A program made the position numbers and the translations under genes. Below the pieces are notes generated by a model. It ran no database searches, was not told the DNA's origin, and was given only the letters and a program-made list of their open reading frames with translations. Below are positions 5,540 to 5,982 of a DNA stretch of 5,982 nucleotides, piece after piece (within the stretch, counting starts at the first letter, position 1; each line of letters starts with the position of its first letter). The stretch is from NCBI GenBank assembly GCA_041565695.1, contig JBFGUI010000236.1:1-5982 (forward strand), given 5' to 3'. This DNA comes from Pelagibius sp041565695 (GTDB taxonomy: Bacteria; Pseudomonadota; Alphaproteobacteria; Kiloniellales; Kiloniellaceae).

Positions 5540-5982
5540 ATGGCTCAGGACTTCCACCGCATAAAGCGCCTGCCGCCCTATGTCTTCGCCGAGGTCAACG
5601 CCTTGAAATCCAAGGCGCGGGCCGCCGGACAGGACATCATTGACTTCGGTATGGGCAACCCGGATCAGCCGCCGCCGCAGCACGTCATTGACAAGCTGGC
5701 CGAGACCCTGGCCGACCCGCGGGCGCACCGCTATTCCACCTCGCGCGGCATTCCCGGCCTGCGCCGGGCGCTCTGCGCCTACTATCGGCGCCGCTTCGAC
5801 GTCGACCTGGACCCGGAGCGCGAGGCGATCGTGACCCTCGGCTCCAAGGAGGGTCTGGCCAATCTGGCGCAGGCCATCACCAGCCCCGGCGACATCATCC
5901 TGGCGCCGAATCCGAGCTACCCGATCCACGCCTTCGGCTTCATCATCGCCGGCGCGGCGATCCGCAGCATCCCGGTGGGCCC
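5540..5982 (+). CDS. alaC: AlaC/DapL-like PLP-dependent aminotransferase (3' partial)
   Basis: This is the N-terminal 147 residues of a fold-type I, class I/II aminotransferase; the family is about 400 residues long, so roughly 250 lie beyond the window. The opening FHRIKRLPPYVFAEV, then DIIDFGMGNPD at 32-42, YSTSRGIPGLRRA at 65-77, the PLP phosphate-binding GSKEG at 101-105, and NPSYPIH at 124-130 with the Tyr expected to contact PLP, closely resemble E. coli AlaC (glutamate-pyruvate transaminase). Similar alphaproteobacterial proteins are often named LL-diaminopimelate aminotransferase, and the two activities cannot be separated from this part. The PLP-binding lysine is outside the window. 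ATG 5540 is the first possible start after an in-frame TGA at 5528. No good Shine-Dalgarno sequence lies within 15 bases; GAAGGG is about 20 bases upstream. In related genomes I recall a homoserine dehydrogenase gene downstream, which cannot be checked here. Confidence 0.92.
   Translation, partial: MAQDFHRIKRLPPYVFAEVNALKSKARAAGQDIIDFGMGNPDQPPPQHVIDKLAETLADPRAHRYSTSRGIPGLRRALCAYYRRRFDVDLDPEREAIVTLGSKEGLANLAQAITSPGDIILAPNPSYPIHAFGFIIAGAAIRSIPVG

Noticed and set aside
4208..5929. A 573-codon minus-strand open frame across the lipoprotein, the intergenic regions and the start of phaC.
   Set aside because: It runs antisense to the lipoprotein and the aminotransferase start, and out of frame into phaC. 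Its sequence is Arg/Gly/Ala-rich without recognisable motifs.
1..5982. Searched for a mobile element, CRISPR array, tRNA/rRNA, toxin-antitoxin pair or defence system.
   Set aside because: No transposase or integrase motifs, terminal repeats, spaced direct repeats or tRNA-like cloverleaf were seen. The genes are mostly ordinary metabolic and envelope genes with uniform base composition.

Overview
The window looks like chromosomal DNA from a high-GC alphaproteobacterium, most likely Rhodospirillales-type. The reasons are strong G/C preference at third codon positions, a class I polyhydroxyalkanoate (PHA) synthase, an AlaC-type aminotransferase beginning FHRIKRLPPYVFAEVN, and an OmpA-type lipoprotein with the 'GHASSRTR' variant motif. 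I recall that variant from this class, so the assignment is inference from family resemblance and not a database result.

Layout, left to right. (1) Bases 1-94 are the last 30 codons of an unidentified plus-strand gene, with a small terminator-like hairpin at its stop. (2) A plus-strand gene for an AMP-forming ligase of the phenylacetate-CoA ligase/CapK family ends at 1631; its best start is ATG 240, and 95-239 is probably leader sequence. (3) Converging on it with only 3 bases between the stop codons is a minus-strand class I SAM-dependent methyltransferase (1635-2504). (4) Upstream of that on the minus strand is phaC, the PHA synthase (2562-4364), with a complete Cys-Asp-His triad. The methyltransferase is probably read from the phaC transcript. 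Its Shine-Dalgarno sequence lies in one arm of a perfect 9-bp palindrome. (5) A 230-bp divergent intergenic region (4365-4594) carries an 11-bp perfect inverted repeat and related half-sites, the best operator candidate in the window. (6) On the plus strand follow an OmpA-domain lipoprotein (4595-5395) and, after a 144-bp gap with a GC hairpin, the 5' part of an alaC-like PLP aminotransferase that runs off the right edge.

The genes do not form one obvious pathway. phaC polymerises (R)-3-hydroxyacyl-CoA into storage granules, the lipoprotein belongs to the envelope, and the aminotransferase to amino-acid metabolism. The CapK-type ligase and methyltransferase have no identifiable substrates. 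I see no mobile element, CRISPR array, tRNA or rRNA, and no convincing undescribed system. The points most worth a second look are the phaC/lipoprotein divergent control region, the hairpin over the methyltransferase ribosome-binding site, the altered peptidoglycan-contact residue and internal repeat in the lipoprotein, and the paired Cys substitutions in the ligase.
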